The notes under the pieces are model-generated. The model made no database searches and had not been told where the DNA came from. It saw nothing but the letters and a program-made list of their open reading frames with translations. DNA of 37,807 nt from Tannerellaceae bacterium (lineage in GTDB: Bacteria; Bacteroidota; Bacteroidia; Bacteroidales; Tannerellaceae): contig JAISWO010000023.1 of NCBI GenBank assembly GCA_031271045.1, positions 1 to 37,807 of the forward strand. Reading direction: 5' to 3'. Made by a program: the position numbers and the translations under genes. This document shows positions 24,679-33,900 of this stretch, in pieces. The stretch's first letter is position 1, and each line of letters starts with the position of its first letter.

Positions 24679-25896
24679 TCATTGTTGTGGGAAGGATCGT
24701 CGGCAGGCGGTCTTTAATTGCTCCAGGGCTTGCTTCAGTATAGCGCGCGGACAGCCTGCATTGAGTCGCATATACCCCTCTCCGGCTGCGCCAAACATGG
24801 TTCCGTTGTTCAGTGCCAGCCCTGCCTGGTCTTTGAAGAGAGCGACGAGGTCTTTTTGTTTAAGCCCCAGCTCGCGGCAGTCCAGCCAGATCAGGAAGGA
24901 AGCTTGCGGCTGGTAGACTTTGATGGCGGGGAGTTCTTCTTTCAGGTAATGTGTCACGAAGGCGACGTTCTCCATCACGTAGCGGAGCATCTGTTGCAGC
25001 CACTTTGCTCCGTGCGTATAAGCGGCGGTGGTCGCTTCGTAAGCGAAGATCGTTCCCTCGTCCAATTCCCTCGCCCTGAGGAAGGCGAAGAACTTATGCC
25101 GGATGTGTGGGTCGGGAATGACGGCGTACGAGGTGACGATTCCGGCGATATTGAACGTCTTGCTGGGCGCCAGGAAGGTCAAACTGCACGAAGACGCGGC
25201 GTCTGATACCGTGGGGAAGGGGTGATGCGTATGGCCGGGGTAGGTCATCTCGGCATGTATTTCGTCGGATATGACTAAGATGTGATGCCGGGCGCAGATG
25301 TCGGCCAGGCGTACGAGGGTTTCCTTGTCCCAGACGATACCACCGGGGTTATGAGGACTGCAAAGTATGAAGACCTTGCATTGCGGGTCGATGACGGATT
25401 CGAGGTGTTCGAAGTCCATTTGATAGACTCCGTCCACCCATTTCAGCGGATTGTCGACCACCTGCCGGTGTTGCATCTCCGGGACCAGCCGGAAGGGGTG
25501 ATATACCGGCGGCTGGATGATCACCTTGTCTCCCGGCAGGGTAAAGCAGTCGAGCGCGAAGGCGATTCCTTTGACAATGCCCGGTATGTAGCTGATCCAT
25601 TCCTTCCGGGCTTCCCATTGGTGCTTTTGATGCAGCCACGCGAGGATGCTTTGGTAGTAGGCGTCCGGAGCGAAGGTATAGCCGAATACTTCGTGACGGC
25701 AACGTTCCTTTATTGCGTCGACGATGAACTTCGGCGTACGGAAATCCATGTCGGCCACCCAGAGGGGGATCAGGTCGGCGCTCCCGAAACGTTCGTCCAG
25801 CAGGTCGACCTTGAGGCAGTTCGTGTTGTGACGGTCGATAATCTCATCAAAGTTGTAGGCATAAATGTCTGTGTCAGTCATGTTGTTTATGTTCAT
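24679..25896 (-). CDS. MalY/PatB family pyridoxal phosphate-dependent C-S lyase or aminotransferase
   Basis: The 405-residue fold-type I enzyme begins with the PatB-like NFDEIIDRHNTNCLKVDL and contains PLWVADMDFRTPKF near residue 45. The cofactor region shows CSPHNPGGIVWDKETL, the aspartate-containing VISDEIHAEM, and the Schiff-base lysine in LAPSKTFNIAG near residue 235. Members act as cystathionine beta-lyases (cystathionine or cysteine to ammonia, pyruvate and a thiol) or aminotransferases. ATG 25896 is chosen because the next upstream in-frame starts overlap a -7 promoter motif; ATG 25881 is also possible. The gene is monocistronic with its own promoter and terminator. Confidence 0.9.
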   Translation of the reverse strand: MNINNMTDTDIYAYNFDEIIDRHNTNCLKVDLLDERFGSADLIPLWVADMDFRTPKFIVDAIKERCRHEVFGYTFAPDAYYQSILAWLHQKHQWEARKEWISYIPGIVKGIAFALDCFTLPGDKVIIQPPVYHPFRLVPEMQHRQVVDNPLKWVDGVYQMDFEHLESVIDPQCKVFILCSPHNPGGIVWDKETLVRLADICARHHILVISDEIHAEMTYPGHTHHPFPTVSDAASSCSLTFLAPSKTFNIAGIVTSYAVIPDPHIRHKFFAFLRARELDEGTIFAYEATTAAYTHGAKWLQQMLRYVMENVAFVTHYLKEELPAIKVYQPQASFLIWLDCRELGLKQKDLVALFKDQAGLALNNGTMFGAAGEGYMRLNAGCPRAILKQALEQLKTACRRSFPQQ

Positions 25897-25921
25897 GTGT
25901 CTACGTTTTAGTTTCTGTGGC

Positions 25922-25929
25922 CAAAGATA
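25922..25929 (-). promoter_or_regulatory. Candidate -7 element of the aminotransferase gene
   Basis: On the minus strand the bases read TATCTTTG, an exact match to TAnnTTTG, 26 bp before ATG 25896 and directly after the stop of the helicase gene. No -33 TTTG at the right spacing was seen. Confidence 0.5.
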
Positions 25930-25931
25930 CA

Positions 25932-27350
25932 TCAAAAAAAGCGATCGGAGAGGTTCACCAGGAACAACTGTCCGGTGGTGCGGGTAAAAGCCGTATAAAG
26001 CCAGCGGTAGAACGGTTCGCCGAGCATCTCATCGTTTACATATCCGATGTCGAGGAAGACGTTTGCCCACTGTCCGCCCTGTGCTTTGTGGCAGGTCACG
26101 GCGTAAGCGTACTTCACCTGAACGACGTTGTAGTAAGGGTCGGCCTTGATCTTCTTCATCCGTCCGGTTTTCGTGCTGATGTGGCTGTAATCATCCATAA
26201 CGGCATAGAAGAGTCGGTCGTTTTGTTCTTTCGACAAGGCCGGCGATTCGCTTTGAAGGGAGTCGAGTACGATCTTAATGTCGGCCTCCGTGTCGTAATC
26301 CTGAAACCGGACGCAGACATCAGCAAACCGGAAGCCGTACAATTCGCTTGTCCCCTTGACGCGCAAGACTTGTATAATCTCGCCGTTGGCAATAAAGTCC
26401 ATCTCCTCATTGCCCGCCGTCCAGTAATAGTTGTTCCGGGCGATCATCAGCCGGTCGCCGGTCGATAGTTCTTCCTCCCGGTAGAGGATGCGGTTGCGAA
26501 TACCATTATTATATATGTTCGCTTGCTTGTTCGACCGGACGACCACCATTGTTTCCTCTATTCCGTTGCGGGCATAAGCCGTTGCAATTTCATCCGCCAG
26601 GTCGTCGCCTCTTATCCGCTTTACGCCGGCGCCTCCCTGCAACTGCAATTTGGGGAACAGATCCGTTGCGCGCTGCCTGATTGCCTCCCTCAGGCGGGTG
26701 GCATTAGACAGGATGTCCGACTCTTCATTTTGCCTTACTACCTGCGTGAGTGTGGCTTCAAACACCTGGAGGTTATATCCCCGTAGCGTTCCGGGATTAA
26801 GAGCCGGACTTTCTTCCAGCATAACGGGCGGAAGCTGTGCTTCGTCTCCCATGAGTATCAAGCGGCAATTCTCGCCGGAGTAAACATATTGAATCAGGTC
26901 GTCGAGCAAGCATCCGGAGCCGAAAGCAGCATACGCGTCCGTCGCCTGATTGGCAATCATGGAAGCCTCGTCAACGATAAACAAAGTGTTTTTATGCGGA
27001 TTCCCCGCCGGGACAAATCCGGCAGGCTCGTTGGAAAAGCTTTTCTGCCGGTATATTTTCCTGTGTATAGTGTAAGCCCTGTGCCCGGCGTAGAGCGAAA
27101 AGACCTTCGCCGCCCGTCCGGTAGGAGCAAGCAGGATGGTTTTTTGCCTCATACTCTCTAACGTCTTCACCAAGGCTCCGACCAACGAAGTTTTCCCCGT
27201 CCCGGCATAACCTTTGATCAGCAAAACCGTGTCGGGATCAGGGTTGGAGACCAAGAACCCAGACAGAATCCGCAAGGCTGCAATCTGATCATTCGTGGGC
27301 TTGTGAGGGAAATGCTGCAAAATAATGTCTTCCAAATAACTATTTACCAT
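25932..27350 (-). CDS. RecD-like superfamily 1 DNA helicase
   Basis: The 472-residue ATPase shows Walker A GYAGTGKT at residues 47-54, motif Ia in TILLAPTGRAAKVF, Walker B FIVDEASMI, motif III in LMGDEAQLPPV, a motif near VVRSNKQANIYN, and the UvrD_C_2 motifs VTCHKAQGGQW and LYTAFTRTTGQLFLVN near the C-terminus. This is the layout of the short RecD2/Pif1-like 5'-3' helicases common in Bacteroidetes. It lacks the long N-terminal extension of classical RecD2. A role in DNA repair or replication fork processing is likely. It is transcribed alone, away from the divergent gene at 27442. Confidence 0.92.
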   Translation of the reverse strand: MVNSYLEDIILQHFPHKPTNDQIAALRILSGFLVSNPDPDTVLLIKGYAGTGKTSLVGALVKTLESMRQKTILLAPTGRAAKVFSLYAGHRAYTIHRKIYRQKSFSNEPAGFVPAGNPHKNTLFIVDEASMIANQATDAYAAFGSGCLLDDLIQYVYSGENCRLILMGDEAQLPPVMLEESPALNPGTLRGYNLQVFEATLTQVVRQNEESDILSNATRLREAIRQRATDLFPKLQLQGGAGVKRIRGDDLADEIATAYARNGIEETMVVVRSNKQANIYNNGIRNRILYREEELSTGDRLMIARNNYYWTAGNEEMDFIANGEIIQVLRVKGTSELYGFRFADVCVRFQDYDTEADIKIVLDSLQSESPALSKEQNDRLFYAVMDDYSHISTKTGRMKKIKADPYYNVVQVKYAYAVTCHKAQGGQWANVFLDIGYVNDEMLGEPFYRWLYTAFTRTTGQLFLVNLSDRFF

Positions 27351-27402
27351 TTGTTCGCGATATTTTTTTCGAGATAAAGATAGTGTATTAAATATTCTTT
27401 TT

Positions 27403-27410
27403 TAAATTTG
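27403..27410 (+). promoter_or_regulatory. Candidate -7 element for the gene at 27442
   Basis: TAAATTTG matches TAnnTTTG exactly and lies 31 bp before ATG 27442, within the 91-bp divergent region shared with the helicase gene. The -33 box is not obvious. Confidence 0.5.
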
Positions 27411-27441
27411 CCGGACGAAATAATTTAAAAACAATATAACC

Positions 27442-28074
27442 ATGAAAGTTACAGTAAAAGTTTTGCTCTTAGTTGCAGTTATCCTGTTGGTTTATATGTG
27501 CTATGCAAGTGTTATGGTTTCTGTCAGATTTGACAATGAGAAGAAGATCCGTGAGGCAGCAATCATCGCCCGCCTGATTGATATTCGTAAAGCACAGATT
27601 GAGTACAAGAACATCCACAAGGAACATGCTGCCGATTTTGACCTGCTTGCTAAATTCCTGAACGAAGAAAAACTGCCATTCTTAGTAAAAGAAGGCATCT
27701 TGACCGACGAACAATTGGAAGCCGGGATGACGGAACAGGAAGCCGTTAAGAAGGGAATTATCAAACGTGATACCATCTGGGTGCTGGCGAAGGACACCTT
27801 GTTTGGAAAAAGTTTCGATCCCAGTGTATTGCGCTATGTGCCGGGTGCTGATGTGCAGTTCAGTATGGATACGGCAACGCTCATCTCCGGTTCGGGATAC
27901 ATCGTTAAAGTATTCGAAGCCGGCGTGAGATATGACGACTATCTGGGCGATCTCGACAAACAACTACTGTACAACCTGAACGAAGTTGCCAATAAGCAAG
28001 ACAAATATGCAGGCTTGAGAGTAGGCTCGTTGGTCGACATCAACAACAACGCAGGCAACTGGGAAAACTTATAA
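27442..28074 (+). CDS. Membrane-anchored protein of unknown function
   Basis: The 210-residue product starts with one hydrophobic helix (about residues 5-24, VKVLLLVAVILLVYMCYASV), then a helical stretch IARLIDIRKAQIEYKNIH and a mixed alpha/beta region. The rest contains no cysteine and no recognised catalytic motif. It is probably anchored in the inner membrane with the main part in the periplasm. The N-terminal layout, a helix followed by IxxLIDIRKAQ, vaguely recalls pilin-like or type II secretion-like anchors, but there is no prepilin peptidase site, so that idea is weak. It lies 13 bp before a DUF3822 gene and is probably co-transcribed with it and rsmD. I do not recognise a named family. 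Confidence 0.75.
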   Translation: MKVTVKVLLLVAVILLVYMCYASVMVSVRFDNEKKIREAAIIARLIDIRKAQIEYKNIHKEHAADFDLLAKFLNEEKLPFLVKEGILTDEQLEAGMTEQEAVKKGIIKRDTIWVLAKDTLFGKSFDPSVLRYVPGADVQFSMDTATLISGSGYIVKVFEAGVRYDDYLGDLDKQLLYNLNEVANKQDKYAGLRVGSLVDINNNAGNWENL

Positions 28075-28087
28075 TTCTGCCACCCAT

Positions 28088-28906
28088 ATGATGATCAGTG
28101 TTCCTGATACGCTGACAACGGACAATTCGGAAAAATATATCATGTCCATCCGGCTCTGGTCGGATGGACTTTCTTTTTCTGCATACAATCCGTCGGAAGG
28201 GCAAAGTTTCTTTTACAGGGAAGTGGCGTTCGACCGGAAGATCCCTTATACTACATCGCTTAAGGAAGTCTTTTTTATGAACGAATGTCTGGTCTGGACG
28301 TACAAACGAACCTATGTGCTCTGCCAGACGCTTCAATACACCCTGGCGCCGGAAGATAAGGCTCAGGATAAACTACGCTTCCTCTCGTTTAATTTCTCAT
28401 CCCCTGAAAAACGATGCTTAGATAATTACCTGAAAGACGAAAAGGCTAAATTGATCTTCGGAATGAATGATGACGTCTATGAATTTTGCGCCCGGACATT
28501 GACTAACCCGCTCTTCACACATCATGTCACCTCGCAACTGATTACGCTGAAAAAGCAGGTCAGGGATGAAACCCTAAATCATGTGTTCGTGGTCGTACAC
28601 CGCAGGATAGTGGATATAATCTGCTTCAAAGGAACGAGACTGCTGTTGGCCAATTCGTTTGAATTCGAACAGTTGAACGACTTGCTGTATTACATCCTTT
28701 GTGTATGGAAACAGACAGAGATGGATCAATTGAACGACAGACTGCTCCTGTCGGGAGAGATCAGTTTATGTACGAAGGTTACCGGCGCTTTGCAGACGTA
28801 TATCCGCCATATCGGACGAATGGAATTACCGGCGAAAGCCTATTTGCTGGGAGGTGAGATACGGCAAGCACCAATGGACTTGATATTGATGTTGACATGC
28901 GAATAA
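28088..28906 (+). CDS. DUF3822 family protein
   Basis: The 272-residue protein fits DUF3822, a Bacteroidetes family commonly found next to rsmD. It has no signal peptide or membrane helix. Visible blocks include LSIRLWSDGLSFS-like strands near the N-terminus (SIRLWSDGLSFSAYNPSEGQ), a middle region with VFVVVHRRIVDIICFKGTRL, and a C-terminal block ELPAKAYLLGGEI. The domain order is reminiscent of actin-like ATPase folds with paired strand-rich lobes, but no phosphate-binding motif was confirmed. Function is unknown. It overlaps rsmD by 10 bp, so the two are translationally coupled. Confidence 0.82.
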   Translation: MMISVPDTLTTDNSEKYIMSIRLWSDGLSFSAYNPSEGQSFFYREVAFDRKIPYTTSLKEVFFMNECLVWTYKRTYVLCQTLQYTLAPEDKAQDKLRFLSFNFSSPEKRCLDNYLKDEKAKLIFGMNDDVYEFCARTLTNPLFTHHVTSQLITLKKQVRDETLNHVFVVVHRRIVDIICFKGTRLLLANSFEFEQLNDLLYYILCVWKQTEMDQLNDRLLLSGEISLCTKVTGALQTYIRHIGRMELPAKAYLLGGEIRQAPMDLILMLTCE

Positions 28907-29454
28907 TAAGCGGTATTTACGGAAGGCGGCGTTTCAGCCTTCCTCCTTCTTTCGGCGCACGTCCGACGACGGACTTTGCGAAAGAGAATCTGTTCAATGT
29001 CTTGGGTAATATGACTGACTGGGAGGGGTTGGTGGCCTTGGATCTCTTTGCAGGAACGGGAAGTATCTCGTTTGAACTGCTTTCGAGGGGCTGTGCCGGG
29101 GTTACGGCTATTGAAATGAATAAGGTGCATGTCGCCTTTATCGGTAAAGTGGCCAAGGAGCTGAAGACCGATCGCTTGCGCTTGATGCGGGGAGATGTTT
29201 TTCGTTACCTTCAGACCAGGATCCGGCAGCGGTTCGACTTTATCTTTGCCGATCCACCGTATGCGCTGAAAGAGTTGCCCGACATACCGGCCCTTGTCTT
29301 GGAAAAGGATTGGCTGAAGGAAGGGGGTATCTTCGTTATGGAGCATCCCGGTGGGTACGATTTCTCGTCTATGCCTTGCTTCAGGGAGCGCCGGGTCTAT
29401 GGCTCCGTCAACTTCAGTATCTTCGTCAAAGGAGAGGAGAAAAGAGACGCATGA
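28897..29454 (+). CDS. rsmD: 16S rRNA (guanine(966)-N2)-methyltransferase
   Basis: RsmD methylates G966 of 16S rRNA in the assembled 30S particle. The 185-residue protein shows RIISGIYGRRRF and ARPTTDFAKENLFNVL at the N-terminus, the S-adenosylmethionine-binding motif ALDLFAGTGSISFELLSRG near residue 50, TAIEMNKVH, and the catalytic DPPY in FIFADPPYAL near residue 115. Length is normal. The start overlaps the DUF3822 gene by 10 bp. The 3' end overlaps the convergent cardiolipin synthase gene by 29 bp, which is unusual and leaves no room for separate terminators. Confidence 0.95.
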   Translation: MRIISGIYGRRRFSLPPSFGARPTTDFAKENLFNVLGNMTDWEGLVALDLFAGTGSISFELLSRGCAGVTAIEMNKVHVAFIGKVAKELKTDRLRLMRGDVFRYLQTRIRQRFDFIFADPPYALKELPDIPALVLEKDWLKEGGIFVMEHPGGYDFSSMPCFRERRVYGSVNFSIFVKGEEKRDA

Positions 29455-30865
29455 AGGATTCAATGATGCGTAGCCTGACCGGACGCTTCAGCCATCGGGA
29501 AGGGATGAGCTTTTCGCAACGTTGTATATCGTGCAGGAATATCCGTTTCATCTGAAGGGCAAAGTCGTTCTGATAGACAAAAGAAGTAATCTCGAAATTG
29601 TGCTCAAAGCTGCGGAAGTCCATGTTGGCGGAGCCGATGCAGGTCAGGATGTCGTCGGAGACAACTAATTTGGCATGTAGAAAGCCTCCTTCGTAGAAAT
29701 ATACTTTCGCCCCGGCCTTTACCATATCGTCGATGAACGAGCGCGAAGCCATATTAGCCGTCCGGCTGTCGGAGCGCTTGGGCAGCATCAAACGGACGTC
29801 GACGCCTCCCAGGGCGGAGGCTTGGAGGGTTTGGTTCAAACCTTCGGTCGGGAGGAAATAGGGCGTTTGTATGTAGACGTATTGTTTGGCGTTGGCAATC
29901 GTGAAAATGATGGCTTGCAGGAGCGTTCGCCACTGACCGACGGGGCCGCTGGTGAGTATCTGCATGATGTTGTCGCTGAGAGGCGTCGTCGGGGGATAAT
30001 AGGCTTTGTCGTTCAGGAGTTCTTTGCTGGCAACGTACCAGTCGATCAGGAAGGCGGATTGCAGGCCGTGGACGCCTTTGCCGGTGAACCGGAAGTGCGT
30101 ATCGCGCCAGCTTCCCCAGGGGGTTCCTTTGATGTAGCGGTCGGCTACGTTCATTCCGCCCATAAAGCCTATGCGGCCGTCGATGACAACGATTTTGCGG
30201 TGATTCCGGTAGTTTACTTTGCTGGTGAAGATGGGGAAGGCTACCCGCAGGAAGGCGTAGACTTCGATGCCTGCGTTTTCCATTTCCTTGAAGAATTGTG
30301 TTTTTACGTTCCAGCAGCCTACGTCGTCGTAGAGTACGCGCACCTGGACGCCGGAGCGGGCTTTGGCGATCAAGAGGTCGCGGACTTTCCTGCCGATCTC
30401 GTCTTCGAGGAAGATGTAGTATTGGAAATGAATGTGATGGGTGGCGCTTTCCAGGGCTTCGAACAGGGCTTTGAATTTATCCTCTCCGTTGGTATAGATG
30501 CTGATGTCGCTGCCGCACAGGAGCGGGCATTGGTTGTCGCGTCCGAGCAGGGAGACCAGCGGGCGATAGGATTCCGGTACGGTGCATACGTCCTGGGCCG
30601 GTTTCTTTCCTTCTTGCGGACGTTTCATGATGCGTTTGTAGGTACGTCGGGAGATGATGCGCTGCTTGCGGTTGTCCTGCCCGAAAAAGAAATAGAACAC
30701 CAGCCCTGCTCCGGGCAGCATGACGAGTACGACGATCCAGGCGATCGTTTTCAGCGGGTTCCTGTTCTCTGTAACGATTACTGTGATCAGTCCCATGATC
30801 GTGATGCAATAGAAGATAAATATGATTGATCCTACAATGGCTTGTAAGGAGATACCGGTATTCAT
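29426..30865 (-). CDS. cls: Cardiolipin synthase (phospholipase D family)
   Basis: Cls joins two phosphatidylglycerol molecules into cardiolipin and glycerol at the inner membrane. The 479-residue protein has two N-terminal membrane helices (about residues 5-25 and 35-58) and two HKD motifs: NHRKIVVIDGRIGFMGGMN near residue 230 and LHAKLVVSDDILTCIGSAN near residue 395. Conserved NPLKTIAWIVVLVMLPG and LLGRDNQCPL segments also fit Cls. A TTG at 30886 could extend it by seven residues, but ATG 30865 is preferred. The gene lies 82 bp after the tricorn-like gene, with the 44-bp palindromic element between them. Confidence 0.94.
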   Translation of the reverse strand: MNTGISLQAIVGSIIFIFYCITIMGLITVIVTENRNPLKTIAWIVVLVMLPGAGLVFYFFFGQDNRKQRIISRRTYKRIMKRPQEGKKPAQDVCTVPESYRPLVSLLGRDNQCPLLCGSDISIYTNGEDKFKALFEALESATHHIHFQYYIFLEDEIGRKVRDLLIAKARSGVQVRVLYDDVGCWNVKTQFFKEMENAGIEVYAFLRVAFPIFTSKVNYRNHRKIVVIDGRIGFMGGMNVADRYIKGTPWGSWRDTHFRFTGKGVHGLQSAFLIDWYVASKELLNDKAYYPPTTPLSDNIMQILTSGPVGQWRTLLQAIIFTIANAKQYVYIQTPYFLPTEGLNQTLQASALGGVDVRLMLPKRSDSRTANMASRSFIDDMVKAGAKVYFYEGGFLHAKLVVSDDILTCIGSANMDFRSFEHNFEITSFVYQNDFALQMKRIFLHDIQRCEKLIPSRWLKRPVRLRIIESFMRLFSPLL

Positions 30866-30900
30866 AGGCTTGTATTTTTGTGTCAAGGTTCGTCATAGCG

Positions 30901-30944
30901 TTGTAACGTCCCTCGTCATAGCGTTATGACGAGGGACGTTACAA
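30901..30944. repeat. 44-bp perfect palindromic element, copy B
   Basis: A perfect 20-bp inverted repeat (left arm 30901-30920, right arm 30925-30944) flanks a GCGT loop, directly after the stop codon of the tricorn-like gene (30947-30949 on the minus strand). Its outer arms TTGTAAC/GTTACAA and inner arms GTCATA/TATGAC sit in the same positions as in copy A at 17033-17076. In this copy the middle 7-bp stretches also pair. An extra partial copy of the inner motif (CGTCATAGCG) is at 30891-30900. No U run follows on either strand, so it may act as an mRNA 3' stabiliser or a REP-like element. Confidence 0.9.
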
Positions 30945-30946
30945 TG

Positions 30947-33900
30947 TTATTGGTTCCATACGCGCGGCGCGGGGACGGGGGGAAGAGGTTTGCGGTCTTT
31001 TAAGTCCTTCATTATCTCTTCGATAGCGCGATCGAGTTGCTGGTCTTCTCCGGCCCATTGGCGGATGGGGTCGTTATCGACGAGGATGTCGGGGTCAACG
31101 CCGTGGTTCTCGATGATCCACTCGCCGGTCTTCGGGTCGAAGCTGGTGAAGAAGGGGACGCGCAGGTCGGTGCCGTCGATGAAGGGGAGCGAGCCGCTGA
31201 TGCCGACAATGCCTCCCCAGGTGCGCGTGCCGATGAGCTTGCCCAGGCCCAGGGCGCGGAATCCCCAGGGGAAAAGGTCGCCGTCGGAGGCCGAGTATTT
31301 ATTGATGAGGCATACTTTGGGGCCTACCTGCACGGCGTCGGGTATTTTGCCGATCTGGGAGGAGCCGCGCGCCATGGTCAGGCGGTAAGGCTCGCGCGCC
31401 AGCCGTTCGAGTATCATCGGGGAGACGTTGCCTCCGCCATTGGCGCGGTCGTCGATGATCAGTCCTTCCTTGTCCAACTGGGGATAGAAGTAGCGGGAGA
31501 ATTCGTTCAATCCTTCCGCTCCCATGTCGGGGATGTAGATATAGCCTACCTTGCCGTTGGTTGCTTCGCTTACTTTGCGGATGTTGTCCTGTATCCAGTT
31601 ATAGTGGTAGAGGGAGTATTCTTCTGCCAAGGGGAGGATGACGATCCGGCGGGCGCCGGCAAGCTGGGGCTTGGCATTGAGCGACAGCTCTGTTGCAATG
31701 CCGGCTTTTCCTGCCAGCAGGGCGTAGAGGTCGTTCGTGCTATGGGTCGGTATGCCGTCGATGGCTACGATATAGTCACCGGCTTGGGCTTCGATGCCGG
31801 GTTCGGTAAGGGGCGAACGGAGGTCTTTGTTCCAGGAAGCGCCGGGGAGAATCTTTGTCAGCCGGAAGAAGCCGCTACCGGGATCGCGTGCGACTTCGGC
31901 GCCCAGCAATCCTGTTGAGATGCGTTCGGCGCGGTCTATTTCGCCGGGGGTCACGTAGGCATGGCCGCAATTAAGCTCGGCTATCATCTCTCCGATCACG
32001 TAGTTGAGGTCCAAGCGGTGTTTGACGTAAGGGATCAGGGGCGCGTACTTCTGTTTCATGGCCTTCCAGTCTACTCCGTGCATGTTTTCTACGTAGAACC
32101 CGTCCCGCATGGCGCGCCAGGCTTCGTTGAATATCTGCTCCCATTCTTTCGGATAGTCGGTAGCGATCCGGATGTCGGTAAGCTTTACTTCATCCTTGAG
32201 CTCGGTTTTGCCGTTGGGAATATCCGTCACGTAGATTGTCCGGCCTTTCCTGAAGATTGCTTTCTTCCGGCCCGGTTCCACGCTCATGGTGGCGGCGGCT
32301 ATTTCTTCTTCCTTCTGCTTCTTCAGGTCGTAGACTTTGGCGCTTCCTCCGGTGGTGTAGTATATCTTTTCGCCGCTGGCGTAGAAGTTCCGGTAGGAGC
32401 CGGGCGTGAGCGGCAGTTTGATGATGCGGTCTGTGATGCCTTCGGCATCGAATACGACGGTACTGTCTTTCTTGCCGTCGCTTTTCTTAGCCGAGGCGCT
32501 TCCTCCATCTTCGGGTAGGAAGGGCGACGGCGTATTTTTCGACAACAAGGCCAGGTAGACGCCGCCCATATCGTTGTATACGTAGTTCCATTCCGTAGAT
32601 CCGTAGATGGGATTAAAGTCGCGCGCCGAGGCGAAGACAAGGTATTTGCCGTCTGTGCTGAATACCGGCGAGGATGATTCATACCATTTGTCGGTAACGG
32701 GGTATTCTTTCTTTGTGGCTATGTGGTATACGTAGACAACCGGGAAGTCATTCTCCCCGATACGTGAGTAGGCCAGCCATTTGCTGTCGGGCGAAAACGA
32801 GACGTTGCGTATTTCACCCACCGGATCCTGCAAAACGGTTCTTGCTTCCTGGGTGCTTACATTGAGCAGGTTGATGCGGTTCTTCCGGTCTGTATAAACC
32901 AGCGTTGAGGCATCGGGGCTCCATTTGAGCGAGCGGATGTAGGTGTCGTTGTTCCGGGTGAGTTGTTGGGCCTCTCCTCCGGTTGCCTCTTGCAGATACA
33001 GTTCGGTCTCTCCGGTAGCATCCGAGATATAGGCGATGTATTTCCCGTCGGGCGACCATTGGGCGTTGCGTTCGTGAGCGCCGGGCGTACGGGTGATGTT
33101 TTTGGTAACGCCTTTCCCGGCGGGCAGGTTAAAGACTTCTCCCCGGGCTGTCACCGCCAGTCGTTCGCCGTCGGGCGACAGGCTTGCGTCGGAGAGGTAT
33201 TGCGAACCGTCTTTTATCTCGCTCCGGGCATAGATATGATCGGACGAGAGGGTGATGTTTATCTTTTGTGGCGTGCGTGTGGTTGCATCCATCTTATACA
33301 GGTATCCGCCGTTTTCGAAAACGATGCTGTTACCGTGTGTGCTGGGGAATTTCACGTCGTATTCCGTAAATTGGGTTACCTTTTCCGTTTGCTTCGTGAG
33401 GGTGTTGTAGACGAAGATATTCATCGTACGGTCGCGGTCGGAGAGAAAGAAGATGTTGTCGCCTATCCACATAGGCATAATCTCCTGCGCCTCGTTTTGG
33501 GTGATGTTGTCTACTGATTTCTTTGCCGGGTCGTACACCCATATATCATCCGCCATTCCTCCTTTGTAGTACTTCCAGGTACGGAACTCCCGCATGACGC
33601 GATTGTATGCCATTCGTTTGCCGTCCGGCGAATAGCTACAGAATCCACCTTCGGGCAGTGGAATGGCTTGCGACAATCCTCCGGCTTTGTTTACTGTATA
33701 GAGACGTCCTTCAAATCCGCTGCCGATGCGATTCCGGTAGACGATACTGTTTCCGTCGGGCGTCCAGGTCATGACGATATTGCTCGGTCCCATGCGGTCG
33801 CCCAGGTCATCGCGGCTATTGGTGGCGGTATAGGTCAGCCTGAGCGGTTCTCCTCCGGTCAGCGGGATGGTGTATACTTCTGTATTCCCGTCGTACTGTC

